Made by a program: the position numbers and the translations under genes. The notes beneath the pieces are model-generated. The model searched no databases and was not told the DNA's origin. It was given only the letters and a program-made list of their open reading frames with translations. A DNA stretch of 17,637 nucleotides from the NCBI GenBank assembly GCA_002409525.1, contig DHNM01000067.1, forward strand, positions 1 to 17,637, given 5' to 3'. Positions within the stretch are counted from its first letter, which is position 1, and each line of letters starts with the position of its first letter. Source of the DNA: Eubacterium sp. UBA5416. Its GTDB lineage: Bacteria > Bacillota > Clostridia > Lachnospirales > Lachnospiraceae. Positions 8,140-14,298 of the stretch are shown here, piece by piece.

Positions 8140-8186
8140 GCCGTTGATCAAGAGACGGTCGGAGACTCCAGGCTCTGAATCAAGGC
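8140..8186 (-). promoter_or_regulatory. Candidate S15-binding leader hairpin of rpsO
   Basis: In the rpsO transcript GCC/GGC, TTGAT/ATCAA and AGAG/CTCT stack in one irregular stem, with a bulged C and a small U.G and C/U internal loop, closing over a GC-rich apical part that contains GGAGTCTCC. The 3' strand ends about 20 nt before the AGGAGG site. S15 represses its own mRNA through such leaders in several bacteria; binding here is inferred. Confidence 0.45.
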
Positions 8187-8203
8187 AGGTTTCATACTGT
8201 TCA

Positions 8204-8232
8204 AGTATATCATAGCAAAGATACCTTGTAAA
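8204..8232 (-). promoter_or_regulatory. Strong sigma-A promoter of rpsO
   Basis: Minus strand TTTACA, 17 bp, TATACT, each one base from consensus. The start is expected near 8197, giving a leader of about 80 nt. The -35 begins only 13 bp past the stop of the NlpC/P60 gene. Confidence 0.8.
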
Positions 8233-8245
8233 CCACTTTTTATAA

Positions 8246-8986
8246 TCATCCGATCACGTCAACTGCCCATACAGCATGAGCGGAGTCGAGGCTGGAAACA
8301 CAGATTCCCTTTTTTTTATTGCTGGCATTCAAAACCTGTCCGTCACCAAGGTTGATTACAACATGATAGACAGACCCCTGTTTCGCATAAAAAATCAAAT
8401 CAGCCGGCTGTGCCTCGTCGACCGGAATCTGCTTACCCACCTTTGACTGTTCTGCGGAAACTCTCGGAAGGCTGATTCCGAAATTGCTGTAGACTCTCTG
8501 CACATAACCGGAGCAGTCTGCACCATCCGTAAGGCTTGTTCCGCCCCATACATACGGATTTCCAATAAACTGACTTCCGAAACTGATCAGCTGCTGACGT
8601 ACAGGTGACACCTTAAATGCCGCCGGCAAATTAGAGATTCCGACTTTCTGAATGATCTTCGCTGAGTCAGCCGGCGAATACAGATAATCCGCACTCACAT
8701 ATCCGGTTACATCACCGGAAGTGATCAGGCACCATCCATTCCGGTAGTCTTCGATTTTCATCAGACCATCCGTCGGTATTTTTCCGACAATCTGTCCCGA
8801 TGAGTCCGGATCCGAGCGGATATTCAGCTTCGTGCTTACATTTGCCACAGCAAAATGTTCCTCTTTCGTATCAGATTCTGCCTGCGTCAGCAGACTGCTT
8901 CCTACCTCAGCTTTTACTGCATGTCCTCCGCCGAGGATTGTAAATGCGGCAATCTGTGAGGCAAGGATAAGTTTACACCAATACAT
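8246..8986 (-). CDS. Secreted SH3b-NlpC/P60 cell-wall peptidase
   Basis: A putative D,L-endopeptidase (gamma-D-glutamyl type) acting on peptidoglycan stem peptides outside the cell. It has an N-terminal signal peptide (hydrophobic residues 6-21, likely cleavage after AVKA near 26), a bacterial SH3 domain (about 46-105: TKLNIRSDPDSSGQIVGKI and GYVSADYL) and a C-terminal NlpC/P60 domain (about 133-245). The catalytic Cys is in TDGADCSGYVQ (near 158) and the His in VYHVVINLG (near 208). The third residue is Asn or another polar residue in LNASNKK, as is common. Two ATGs are adjacent; I take the second, 5 bp after AGGAGG, since the first would leave only 2. It has its own promoter and is not clearly tied to the genes on either side. 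Confidence 0.92.
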   Translation of the reverse strand: MYWCKLILASQIAAFTILGGGHAVKAEVGSSLLTQAESDTKEEHFAVANVSTKLNIRSDPDSSGQIVGKIPTDGLMKIEDYRNGWCLITSGDVTGYVSADYLYSPADSAKIIQKVGISNLPAAFKVSPVRQQLISFGSQFIGNPYVWGGTSLTDGADCSGYVQRVYSNFGISLPRVSAEQSKVGKQIPVDEAQPADLIFYAKQGSVYHVVINLGDGQVLNASNKKKGICVSSLDSAHAVWAVDVIG

Positions 8987-9042
8987 CATATCCTCCTGTA
9001 TTTCACAAATTTTCTTACCTTAAGTAATCAATGATAAGAACT

Positions 9043-9070
9043 ATTTTAACAGAAGGATTTCATTAGTCAA
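9043..9070 (-). promoter_or_regulatory. Promoter of the NlpC/P60 gene
   Basis: Minus strand TTGACT, 16 bp, TAAAAT, each one base from consensus. The leader would be about 50 nt. It lies just after the end of the eda-kdgK operon, with no clear terminator between, so some read-through is possible. Confidence 0.65.
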
Positions 9071-9113
9071 GAACATTCGTTCGACCATAGCCGCGTTAAT
9101 TCGACAGTCTGTA

Positions 9114-10136
9114 TCAGCGATCCATCTCAAGCTGCAGTCCGGTGTTTTTGTGGTTTGCAATAATCCGGTTGATCTCTTTTAAATCACTGGAAGGGAGATC
9201 TCCGGGAATTGTATTCTTTACCGCACCGGCTGCATTCCCATATTCCAGGGCTTTCCGGCAGTCATTATCATAGGCAATAAGTCCATAGAGTGCTCCGGAA
9301 CAATAAGCATCACCGCTTCCAATCCGATCCACAACCTCAACATTGTGGTACGGCTCTTCTTCATAGAATTTATCCTCTTTTTTACTATAAATGATGGAAC
9401 CGAAAGTATGCTCTCTGGGACTGTGCACAATTCTCTGCGTAGAGGCAACGATGGAGATCGGATATTCTTCCGTAAAGCTTTTCATGATCGTCTTTGCATT
9501 CCCTTCTTTGTGGAATGTCAGACGTGCAGTTTCCTCTGAGCAGAAGAAGACATCTACAAAAGGCAGAATCTGTTCAATACATTCTCTGGCTTCCTCACCT
9601 GTCCACAGGTTTCCACGGAAATTGACATCGAATGAAATCATCGTGCCATTTGCCTTCATTCGTTTCATGATCTCAATTGCTGTATCTCTCGACTGTTTCG
9701 AAAGTGCGAGCGTAATCCCGCTGGTATGAAAGCATTTAGCGCTGGTATACAGGCTCTCCGGCAGATCATCTGCCTTTATTTTACAGAAAGAGGCATGTCT
9801 TCGGTCATAGACAACGCTTGGTTTTCTGGGATAGGCTCCATTTTCATAATAGTAAACGCCAAGACGTGCATCCGAATCTTCATCATATACCAGATAGTCA
9901 TCACTGACCCCGCAGAAACGCACCTTATTCTTCGCATAAGTTCCAAGCGGATTATCCGGAAGTTTTGAGATGATTCCCGTCCGAAGTCCCAGAAACGAAA
10001 CTCCGGATACCACATTGAGTTCTGCTCCGCCCACTTGTTTTACAAAGGTATCTCCTCTGACGATCCGCTCATTATTCGGCGGTGACAGCCGAAGAAGGAT
10101 CTCGCCCATTGACAATAAATCAAACTCTCTATCCAT
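9114..10136 (-). CDS. PfkB-family sugar kinase, second KDG-kinase-like paralog
   Basis: A ribokinase/PfkB fold ATP-dependent kinase of 340 residues. Seen: GEILLRLSPP at the start, VGGAELNVVSGVSFLG (about 35-50, sugar-binding lid and first PfkB signature), DVNFRGNLW (about 170-178, matching the KDG-kinase DxNxRxxLW) and DRIGSGDAYCSG (about 270-281, second signature with catalytic Asp near 275). It is third in the eda-kdgK operon, 114 bp after the first kinase and behind an RNA hairpin. It is far from identical to the first kinase, so it is not a recent duplicate and may act on a related keto-deoxy acid such as the galactonate form or another sugar. 2-Dehydro-3-deoxygluconokinase is the best general name. 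The AAAGGAGG site fixes the start. Confidence 0.85.
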   Translation of the reverse strand: MDREFDLLSMGEILLRLSPPNNERIVRGDTFVKQVGGAELNVVSGVSFLGLRTGIISKLPDNPLGTYAKNKVRFCGVSDDYLVYDEDSDARLGVYYYENGAYPRKPSVVYDRRHASFCKIKADDLPESLYTSAKCFHTSGITLALSKQSRDTAIEIMKRMKANGTMISFDVNFRGNLWTGEEARECIEQILPFVDVFFCSEETARLTFHKEGNAKTIMKSFTEEYPISIVASTQRIVHSPREHTFGSIIYSKKEDKFYEEEPYHNVEVVDRIGSGDAYCSGALYGLIAYDNDCRKALEYGNAAGAVKNTIPGDLPSSDLKEINRIIANHKNTGLQLEMDR

Positions 10137-10163
10137 GTCTTCCTCCTTTAATCATCTGTTTTT

Positions 10164-10200
10164 TAAAGGGGATGCTGTATATTCACAACATCCCCCTTTA
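10164..10200 (-). promoter_or_regulatory. Intercistronic hairpin between the two kinase genes
   Basis: AAAGGGGGATG pairs with CATCCCCTTT (one bulged base) and then TTG with CAG through a G.U that exists only on the minus strand, which suggests it works in the operon RNA. It is followed by A residues, not T, so it is not a normal terminator. It may instead protect or cut the message and lower expression of the second kinase. Confidence 0.55.
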
Positions 10201-10250
10201 TTATAAATGTTCCATGGCAAAATGGGTTTTATACATTTACATCAATTTGT

Positions 10251-11273
10251 TTATCTCTGAACACGACCTGAACCGTCTCCGCCGGCAAGTTTGGTGACTT
10301 CATCCATAGATACCATGTTGAAGTCTCCTTCAATCGTATGCTTTAGACAGGAAGCAGCTACCGCGAATTCGATACTTTCCTGCGGATCATAGTTGTTTAA
10401 GGATGCACAGATCAGGCCGGCACCGAAACTGTCTCCGCCGCCGATACGGTCAACAATGTGAATCTTATATTTCTTGCTGAAGTAATATTTCTCTCCGGTA
10501 TAAAGCATTGCAGACCAGTTGTTGTCATTTGCAGAGATCGACTCGCGAAGAGTAATTGCAACCTTTGAGAAGCCAAAACGATCTTTCAGCTGTTTTGCGA
10601 CATCTTTGTATCCTTCATGATTTACCGTACCGGTTGTAACATCAGTATCAGCGGCTTTGATTCCGAACACGTCAGCTGCATCCTCTTCGTTTGCAATGCA
10701 TACATCGACATATTGACAGATCTCTCCCATGATCTTTCCGGCTTTTTCCTTTGACCAGAGTTTGTTTCTGTAGTTTAAATCACAGGAAACCGTGATTCCG
10801 AGTTTCTTTGCGGCTTTACATGCCTCAAGGCAGATCCTGGCCGCATTATCATTCAGCGCGGGAGTAATTCCTGTAAAATGGAACCAGTCAGCTCCCTTGA
10901 AGATCTTCTCCCAGTCAAAATCTGAAACTTCTGCTTTTGCAATCGCAGAGTCTGCGCGGTCATAAATCACCTTGGAAGCTCTCTGCGAAGCCCCCTTCTC
11001 TGCAAAATAGATTCCCACACGGTCGCCGCCTCTGACAATTTCGGAAGTATCAACGCCGTATTTTCTCAGAGAGTTTACAGCCGCCTGACCGATTTCATGT
11101 TTTGGAAGCTTTGTGACAAATGCAGCATCCATACCGTAATTGGCAAGTGAAACAGCAACATTTGCCTCTCCTCCGCCATAGGTCGCACCGAAAGTATCTG
11201 CCTGAACAAATCTCATGTATCCTTCCGGAGCCAGTCTCAACATAATTTCACCAAAAGTTATTACTCTTGCCAT
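10251..11273 (-). CDS. kdgK: 2-Dehydro-3-deoxygluconokinase (KDG kinase)
   Basis: Phosphorylates 2-keto-3-deoxygluconate to KDPG, the substrate of the aldolase encoded just upstream. 340 residues, PfkB fold: GEIMLRLAPEGYMRFVQAD (8-26, typical KDGK start), YGGGEANVAVSLANYG (32-47), SCDLNYRNKLW (163-173, with the Arg that contacts the keto-acid carboxylate in KDG kinases) and DRIGGGDSFGAG (275-286, catalytic Asp281). The start has AGGGGAT 8 bp upstream. It follows eda by 25 bp, so the two are co-transcribed. Together they form the lower part of uronate/pectin breakdown or a semi-phosphorylated Entner-Doudoroff route. No uxa, uxu or kdu genes are in the window. Confidence 0.9.
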   Translation of the reverse strand: MARVITFGEIMLRLAPEGYMRFVQADTFGATYGGGEANVAVSLANYGMDAAFVTKLPKHEIGQAAVNSLRKYGVDTSEIVRGGDRVGIYFAEKGASQRASKVIYDRADSAIAKAEVSDFDWEKIFKGADWFHFTGITPALNDNAARICLEACKAAKKLGITVSCDLNYRNKLWSKEKAGKIMGEICQYVDVCIANEEDAADVFGIKAADTDVTTGTVNHEGYKDVAKQLKDRFGFSKVAITLRESISANDNNWSAMLYTGEKYYFSKKYKIHIVDRIGGGDSFGAGLICASLNNYDPQESIEFAVAASCLKHTIEGDFNMVSMDEVTKLAGGDGSGRVQR

Positions 11274-11298
11274 TTTTTTAATCCCCTTTTCCTGTATC

Positions 11299-11934
11299 CT
11301 ACCTTACTTCTTTTACCAGAGCGACAGCTTCTTTTGTCATCTCCGCAATCTTATCAAATTCACCGGCTTCAATCAGATTAGCCTTAACCATCCAGCTTCC
11401 ACCGCACGCAAAAATCTTGTCAGAGCTCAGATACTCTTTCAGATTAGAAGCATTCACACCGCCTGTCGGCATAAATTTCACATCTACGAAAGCGGAAGCC
11501 ATTGCCTTAATCGCAGCTGCCCCGCCAAACTGTGCCGCCGGGAAGAACTTGAGTACCTTAAGTCCTCTCTTTACACCTTGTGCAACCTCGGAAGGAGTAA
11601 CTACTCCCGGAAGAACCGGAATATCTTTTTCCAGACAGTAATCAACAATTTCAGGATCAAATCCCGGGCTTACGATGAATTTTGCGCCCGCTTTCACAGC
11701 ACGGTCAACATTCTCTATTGTAAGCACAGTTCCTGCGCCAACCAGCATATCCGGATATTCTGTTGTCATAATCCGAATGGATTCTTCCGCCGCATCCGTG
11801 CGAAAAGTAACTTCCGCACACGGCAGGCCGCCATCACAAAGTGCTTTTGCAAGCGGTTTTGCATCTTTTGCATCGTTCAGTACAACAACCGGAACCACGC
11901 CAAATTTCGAAAGTTCATCTAAAATCTTTTTCAT
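11299..11934 (-). CDS. eda: KDPG/KHG aldolase
   Basis: A class I Schiff-base aldolase that splits 2-keto-3-deoxy-6-phosphogluconate to pyruvate and glyceraldehyde 3-phosphate, and may cleave 4-hydroxy-2-oxoglutarate. At 211 residues it is the normal length for the trimeric TIM-barrel family. Catalytic residues are visible: Glu41 and Arg45 in CAEVTFRT, the Schiff-base Lys129 in VLKFFPAAQFGG, and phosphate-binding MPTGGVNASNL (155-165). It is first gene of the operon eda-kdgK-kdgK2, whose promoter at 12032-12059 is divergent from the IclR-type gene. The leader of about 90 bp contains two dyads that could be the regulator's operators. Confidence 0.95.
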   Translation of the reverse strand: MKKILDELSKFGVVPVVVLNDAKDAKPLAKALCDGGLPCAEVTFRTDAAEESIRIMTTEYPDMLVGAGTVLTIENVDRAVKAGAKFIVSPGFDPEIVDYCLEKDIPVLPGVVTPSEVAQGVKRGLKVLKFFPAAQFGGAAAIKAMASAFVDVKFMPTGGVNASNLKEYLSSDKIFACGGSWMVKANLIEAGEFDKIAEMTKEAVALVKEVR

Positions 11935-11986
11935 AGTTTTTCACCAAACCTTTCATTTACTTCCATCACAACTGCTTCAATACTAG

Positions 11987-12022
11987 TTTCACATTGTGGA
12001 ACATAATTTCATATCGTGATAT
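11987..12022. promoter_or_regulatory. Two dyads in the eda leader, candidate operators
   Basis: An imperfect 15-bp inverted repeat TTTCACATTGTGGAA (11987-12001, 6 of 7 pairs) and a perfect ATATC-GT-GATAT dyad (12011-12022) lie downstream of the eda -10, where a bound repressor would block transcription. TTTCA/TGAAA half-sites are common in IclR/KdgR-type operators. Binding by the adjacent regulator is inferred. Confidence 0.4.
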
Positions 12023-12031
12023 CTCAATTCC

Positions 12032-12059
12032 AGTATACTACAAAACATCAGCTTGTCAA
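12032..12059 (-). promoter_or_regulatory. Sigma-A promoter of the eda-kdgK operon
   Basis: Minus strand perfect TTGACA, 16 bp, TATACT. The start is expected near 12025, right at the ATATC dyad. Its -35 overlaps the -35 of the divergent promoter on the other strand. Confidence 0.8.
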
Positions 12060-12081
12060 GAAAGAATCCCAGTGGTACAAT
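12053..12081 (+). promoter_or_regulatory. Sigma-A promoter facing the IclR-type gene
   Basis: TTGTCA, 17 bp, TACAAT, each one base from consensus. It shares its -35 (within CTTGTCAAG) with the eda promoter. The predicted start near 12088-12091 coincides with the first base of the P2 hairpin, so the IclR-type gene would have a structured leader of about 390 nt. Confidence 0.65.
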
Positions 12082-12240
12082 GTGATACCAGAGTCTCAAA
12101 GTCTTGCTTTTTCAAGCTCGCTTGAAAAAAAGCATGACCTTGAGACTCGCACAAACATGAGAATGCAGTCCGACAGGACGGAATTCGAATGTTTGCAGGA
12201 TTACGGGAGCGCAAAGCGCGGAGTAATCCGTGGTATCACA
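12081..12240 (+). repeat. Complete structured repeat unit (P1-P2-P3-P4), iclR locus
   Basis: A 160-bp unit bounded by a perfect 10-bp inverted repeat, TGTGATACCA (12081-12090) and TGGTATCACA (12231-12240). Inside: P2, a long hairpin at 12091-12148 with GAGTCTCAA/TTGAGACTC ends; P3 at 12152-12195 with outer stem CAAACAT/ATGTTTG, a GA/GA internal loop, GAAT/ATTC, a GCA/GGA loop, GTCC/GGAC and a GACA loop; P4 at 12198-12229 with GGATTAC/GTAATCC, a GGGA/GGA loop, GCGC/GCGC and an AAA loop. The unit at 17391-17553 has the same parts in the same order with compensatory stem changes. No coding capacity. It could be a cis-acting RNA leader, a mobile palindromic repeat, or the second turned into the first. 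Confidence 0.85.
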
Positions 12241-12255
12241 AAGGTGCAAGGATAC

Positions 12256-12413
12256 TTGAGACTCGCACAAACATGAGAATGCAGTCCGACAGGACGGAAT
12301 TCGAATGTTTGCAGGGTGCTAACATCCAGCGGATGTTCGTTTAGCACCGACCGCAGCGGAGCGAAGATGCGGGAGCGCAAAGCGCGGAGTAATCCGTGGT
12401 ATCACAAAGGTGC
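12256..12413 (+). repeat. Second, mosaic partial repeat unit in the iclR leader
   Basis: Begins with the 3' end of P2 (TTGAGACTC) and continues with P3; the 60 bp at 12256-12315 are identical to 12140-12199. The 5' arm of P4 is then missing, replaced by about 55 bp with a new hairpin (GGTGCT/AGCACC with AACATCC/GGATGTT inside, 12315-12348). The 44 bp at 12370-12413 (rest of P4, the inverted-repeat arm and AAAGGTGC) are identical to 12204-12247. Left arm and 5' half of P2 are absent. Confidence 0.85.
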
Positions 12414-12422
12414 GTGGCTATA

Positions 12423-12469
12423 TTGAGACTCGCACAAACATGAGAACTCAGTCCGAACAGGACGGAATT
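12423..12469 (+). repeat. Third, truncated unit fused to the iclR ribosome site
   Basis: TTGAGACTCG plus most of P3 (GTCC/GGAC kept, loop now GAACA, GCA changed to TCA). The 3' outer arm of P3 is absent: where ATGTTTG would stand, AAGGGGG, the ribosome site of the IclR-type gene, begins at 12470. Confidence 0.8.
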
Positions 12470-12482
12470 AAGGGGGACAATT

Positions 12483-13250
12483 ATGATTACAAAAAATCCT
12501 ATACAAGTGGCCGACAGGCTGTTTCTCGTCCTTGAAACCCTGGCGGATACGGGTGCTGTCTCTTTGGGCTTTCTCTGCAAAAAACTCAATTTGAACAAAA
12601 GTACCACTCACCGGCTTTTGAGTTCTCTGATCTACATGGGCTACGTTAAACAGGATCCCGAGAATCAAAAATATGATCTTTCATTAAAGATATTAAGCCT
12701 CTCAAACAAGATGCTCAGCCGGATGGATATTCTTGAAGACTTAAAACCATATCTCAAAAAACTTTCCGAAGAAACCGGCGAAACCGTGCATCTTGTTGCA
12801 CTTGACGGACTCGAGGCTGTGTATATTTTTAAGGAAGAATCATACCGGAATTCCATACGTATGGTATCCAAGGTCGGAAACCGAATACCCTTGTACTGTT
12901 CCGGCGTGGGAAAGGCAATCTGTGCAGATCTGCCCGATTCTAAGATCGAAGAACTGTGGAATGAAAGCTCGATCCAAAAGCTGACACCCAACACGCTCAC
13001 GGAGTACCCACGGTTTATGGAAAAGATAAAAGAAATTCGTAAATCGGGGTATGCTCTCGATGATGAGGAAAATGAACTGGGCGTTCGCTGTATCGCCGTC
13101 AGTATCCCGGATTATCGCGGACGGTCAAAATACGCATTTTCCATATCAGCTCCTGTTTCGAGAATGTCAGATAAGCGGGTTTCCGAGATTGCTCAGGTAA
13201 TCCTTGCAGTGAAAGGTGAGATCCTAAATTACCGGGAATCCGGTGTCTGA
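12483..13250 (+). CDS. IclR-family transcription regulator, probably of the KDG operon
   Basis: A 255-residue regulator of the usual IclR length. The N-terminal winged HTH spans about 8-70 (VADRLFLVLETLADTGAVSL, then LCKKLNLNKSTTHRLLSSL as the recognition part), and the C-terminal effector domain about 80-250 (GETVHLVALDGLEAVYI, CSGVGKAICADLP, ALDDEENELGVRCIAVSI). These domains bind small acids such as KDG, KDPG or acetate. It is divergent from eda-kdgK-kdgK2, so a KdgR-like role is the natural guess. AAGGGGG lies 6 bp before the ATG. Its leader consists of the tandem structured repeats, which is very unusual for this family. The gene ends 8 bp from the convergent epimerase gene. Confidence 0.9.
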   Translation: MITKNPIQVADRLFLVLETLADTGAVSLGFLCKKLNLNKSTTHRLLSSLIYMGYVKQDPENQKYDLSLKILSLSNKMLSRMDILEDLKPYLKKLSEETGETVHLVALDGLEAVYIFKEESYRNSIRMVSKVGNRIPLYCSGVGKAICADLPDSKIEELWNESSIQKLTPNTLTEYPRFMEKIKEIRKSGYALDDEENELGVRCIAVSIPDYRGRSKYAFSISAPVSRMSDKRVSEIAQVILAVKGEILNYRESGV

Positions 13251-13252
13251 AT

Positions 13253-13264
13253 TTCTGATCAGAA
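13253..13264. other. Perfect palindrome between convergent genes
   Basis: TTCTGATCAGAA spans the junction of the IclR-type and epimerase 3' ends, with GAATCC (13236) and GGATTC (13270) further out. No T-run accompanies it, so a terminator role is uncertain. Confidence 0.3.
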
Positions 13265-14131
13265 GATATGGATTCTCCATTCATTGATATAAGTCTTTCC
13301 TTCATCCAGCGAAATCAAATTCTCCTGTGTGCTGAGCTCTTCGACTATTCCCTGCGAAGACGGCAGAGATGCCCATGGTTCCAGGCACACATAGGGGGCT
13401 TTCCTCTTCGGTGTATGCCAGATTCCAAGATAATGCATATCCGGAAATGTCAGGGAAAGAACATCTTCCTTCTTTTTGTTCTGCAGTGTCACTGTATCTC
13501 CGGTGTCCTCGAGCACAATTGCATCCTGATCAAACAGATCATGTCTGAGTTTCAGAGCGTTTCCTTCATCTAGTTCAAAAGGTGTTTTTGTTCCATCCAC
13601 AAAACAGCTCGGAGAAAACCCGATTCTCACAGGATGGACATCCTTCTGAAACTTCAAAGCATAGTCTGTAAATCTCTCTCCTTTACGGTTTGGCACACAG
13701 AATCCCGGATGTCCGCCAATTCCAAAATACATCGTTTTGTTATCCCTGTTTATCACTTCATAGCTGATCTCGATGTCACTGCCTTTCAGGCGGTAACTGA
13801 TCAGATATGTAAATGTAAATGGATATTGCTGTATCGTGCCCTCATCACTGTCAAGACGAAATATAATATAATCGCTTCCCTGATCCTCCACCGCAAGATC
13901 GCGGTCCTTTACAAACCCGTGAATATCCATCTGATATCTGTTTCCCATATAAGTATAACTTTGATCCGTCATTCTTCCCACATATGGAAACAGATTCGGT
14001 GCCTGGCCGTCCCAGAAATCCGCATTCCCCTGCCAGAGATATTCTGTCCCGTTCCCTGTAATTGAATTCATCTCGCCGCCTTCAGACTGAATCATTAATG
14101 ATAACTTTTCATTTGATATTTTATATTTCAT
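13259..14131 (-). CDS. Aldose 1-epimerase family protein (mutarotase, LacX type)
   Basis: Interconverts alpha and beta anomers of aldoses or related sugars in the cytosol; the LacX/YeaD-like branch has varied, often unknown substrates. 290 residues, galactose-mutarotase beta-sandwich: GGEMNSI near the start, NLFPYVGRM (about 46-54), the catalytic-type His in MDIHGFVKD (about 68-76) and GIGGHPGF (about 137-144), and the catalytic Glu in VCLEPWASLP (about 248). Of two adjacent ATGs I choose the second because GGAG is 6 bp before it against 3 for the first. It is divergent from nagB and convergent with the IclR-type gene; no operon partner. It could serve the neighbouring sugar-acid pathway, but nothing shows it. 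Confidence 0.88.
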   Translation of the reverse strand: MKYKISNEKLSLMIQSEGGEMNSITGNGTEYLWQGNADFWDGQAPNLFPYVGRMTDQSYTYMGNRYQMDIHGFVKDRDLAVEDQGSDYIIFRLDSDEGTIQQYPFTFTYLISYRLKGSDIEISYEVINRDNKTMYFGIGGHPGFCVPNRKGERFTDYALKFQKDVHPVRIGFSPSCFVDGTKTPFELDEGNALKLRHDLFDQDAIVLEDTGDTVTLQNKKKEDVLSLTFPDMHYLGIWHTPKRKAPYVCLEPWASLPSSQGIVEELSTQENLISLDEGKTYINEWRIHIF

Positions 14132-14229
14132 CATCTACTCCTTTTTTGCTTTCCTGAATTGAACTATAATCCTGTCTTTATTTTATCATAGAACAAGGTT
14201 TTCTGAAAGCTCTGACCCAATGTTTGTAC

Positions 14230-14258
14230 TTGCTTTTTCCCTTTTCTTTTGCTACAGT
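14230..14258 (+). promoter_or_regulatory. Probable nagB promoter
   Basis: TTGCTT, 17 bp, TACAGT, start expected near 14265. That leaves a leader of about 35 nt and excludes the upstream in-frame ATG at 14224 as start. Confidence 0.45.
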
Positions 14259-14298
14259 ATGTAGGGGAAACCTCAAATTAAATCGGAAGGTGAATATT

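Noticed and set aside
12016..12276. Plus-strand open frame of 86 codons across the promoter and repeat
   Set aside because: No ribosome site, crosses the promoter and hairpins, and codes for repeat sequence only.
12081..12469. Insertion sequence
   Set aside because: Inverted ends exist, but there is no transposase frame and no target duplication was visible; a non-autonomous element remains possible.
12140..12470. Direct repeats that could suggest a CRISPR array
   Set aside because: Repeats are 44-60 bp, palindromic, modular and unequally spaced, with spacer-like parts that are themselves repeated; no cas genes are near.
14224..14298. Upstream ATG extending NagB by 25 codons
   Set aside because: No ribosome site, overlaps the promoter, and homologs begin with MxxI...; GGAAGGTG marks the ATG at 14299.
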